Shown here piece by piece: positions 63,195-64,000 of a stretch of DNA of 64,000 nt; the first letter of the stretch is position 1, and every line of letters begins with the position of its first letter. The notes beneath the pieces are model-generated. The model did no database searches, had not been told where the DNA came from, and saw nothing but the letters and a program-made list of their open reading frames with translations. A program made the position numbers and the translations under genes. Source of the stretch: Chryseobacterium viscerum (lineage in GTDB: Bacteria; Bacteroidota; Bacteroidia; Flavobacteriales; Weeksellaceae); assembly GCF_025949665.1 (NCBI RefSeq), contig NZ_JAPDFT010000001.1, positions 2,604,001 to 2,668,000 of the forward strand, read 5' to 3'.

Positions 63195-64000
63195 TTAAAA
63201 TTGAAACATTAATCGGGCAAAATAGCTTCTGCCATAGTATAAATTAACAAACCCATTCGCTGCTGTATGGGCTGAGCCGGCAACTGCTGTAGAGTTTAAT
63301 CTTGTTACATCAAATATATTTTTTACCCCGGCAGAAATTTCAAAATGCTTATTCCAGAAAGGCTGGCTTACAATAAAATCCATCATATGGAAGCTGTCTA
63401 CTTTTCCCAGACGGAAACCACCTGTTCCGTCAGATACATAAATTCTGTCCGGACCTGTGAATTTGTAGTAAAGAGCAAAATTGGTATCAGTATTTTTAAG
63501 TTTATAGGTTGCTGAAGCTCCTGCCTGTACCAAATACTGGAAATCTGTAGGAGAAGAAGATGTTAATTCATTCATTGATACCGACGTACCGTTTACAGAA
63601 CCTCTTAAAGACAGGGCAAACTGATCTTTTCTGACATCTACGTTGGCTGAGAACAATAGGTTTTTATAGGTATTAAGGTTCATGTATTTGTAGGTAGAAG
63701 GTTGTTTTACCACTACCATTTCAATTCTGTCACGCACATCCAGATATAATGCATCCACTCCGTAAGCGATTTTCCAGCCATTATCTACAGAAAAATTCTG
63801 ATTCCAGAAAAGTCCTGCTGAGAACCCTTTTTCAGGATTTAAATCCGGATTTCCCTGTACATCATGGTTAAGATTTACAAAATAGGTGTACAGCTCATCA
63901 TATTTAGGAAAACGGTTTGCAGATCCCACGATGGCTCTAAGATTTGAATTCTCGGAAGTTTTATATCTTGCTGATAAAGAGTAGTTGTACTGATTGTTAA
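63195..64000 (-). CDS. hmuR: TonB-dependent haem receptor, C-terminal part (cut by window edge)
   Basis: This is the outer-membrane receptor that brings haem into the periplasm using TonB energy. The last 268 codons are in the window, with the N-terminal plug beyond base 64000. It reads on through NLRAIVGSANRFPKYDEL (the receptor barrel LRASxGxxFRxPxxxEL pattern) and ISAGVKNIFDVTRLNST, and ends in the barrel-closing YFARLMFQF. It is followed 13 bases later by hmuY, which supports the HmuR assignment. The upstream start is not visible. Confidence 0.9.
   Translation of the reverse strand, partial: NNQYNYSLSARYKTSENSNLRAIVGSANRFPKYDELYTYFVNLNHDVQGNPDLNPEKGFSAGLFWNQNFSVDNGWKIAYGVDALYLDVRDRIEMVVVKQPSTYKYMNLNTYKNLLFSANVDVRKDQFALSLRGSVNGTSVSMNELTSSSPTDFQYLVQAGASATYKLKNTDTNFALYYKFTGPDRIYVSDGTGGFRLGKVDSFHMMDFIVSQPFWNKHFEISAGVKNIFDVTRLNSTAVAGSAHTAANGFVNLYYGRSYFARLMFQF

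Overview
This 64 kb window is a chromosomal segment of a flavobacterium, most likely Chryseobacterium (Weeksellaceae, Bacteroidota). The clues are the low-GC base composition; lineage-typical families (GLPGLI, DUF3857 transglutaminase-like, PorT of type IX secretion, HmuY); promoters of the Bacteroidota form TTG...TAnnTTTG; weak ribosome binding sites; and a protein-glutaminase that resembles the Chryseobacterium proteolyticum enzyme. No integrase, transposase, prophage, rRNA, tRNA or CRISPR array was seen. Both edges cut genes: serA on the left and a TonB-dependent haem receptor on the right.

Layout. 0-10 kb: serA (partial), a HAD-like protein, idi, gcvT, a thioesterase, a GLPGLI protein, a ClC channel and a LysR/YeiH pair, plus two small double-glycine-leader peptides. 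10-20 kb: an MFS transporter; a cell-housekeeping cluster (rny, a probable 6S RNA, zapA, a coiled-coil partner, porT, ubiE/menG); a FabH-like synthase; a membrane phosphoesterase; a deacetylase-like protein; and a threonine-dehydrogenase-like SDR. 20-35 kb: gamma-glutamyltranspeptidase, a dicarboxylate symporter, a lipid kinase, an RsiV-like lipoprotein, a tandemly duplicated DUF3857 cluster with a truncated remnant, and gyrB. 35-42 kb: cydAB, lysS, rlmF, a cytochrome c and small lipoproteins. 42-51 kb: a complete trpEGDCF-x-y-BA operon behind a Trp-codon leader peptide and attenuator, then lipB. 51-56 kb: a secreted protein-glutaminase followed by a small lipoprotein that looks like a free-standing copy of its propeptide, and an OhrR-controlled nitroreductase-ohrR-ohr operon. 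56-64 kb: a secreted peptide-deformylase homologue with an altered metal motif, a ChaN-like protein, and a haem uptake operon (hmuR-Y-T-U-V-methyltransferase-hmuS).

The most notable observations are: (1) the protein-glutaminase with an adjacent stand-alone propeptide-like lipoprotein, a candidate protease-inhibitor-style enzyme/immunity pair; (2) a trp attenuator with three consecutive Trp codons in a Bacteroidota; (3) a family of degenerate heptanucleotide arrays that fill intergenic gaps, in places form large inverted elements, and have expanded inside trpF; (4) a DUF3857 tandem duplication that left a 32-codon gene stump; and (5) an OhrR box between the -33 and -7 promoter elements. All functional calls come from reading motifs by eye. 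No database search or folding program was run.
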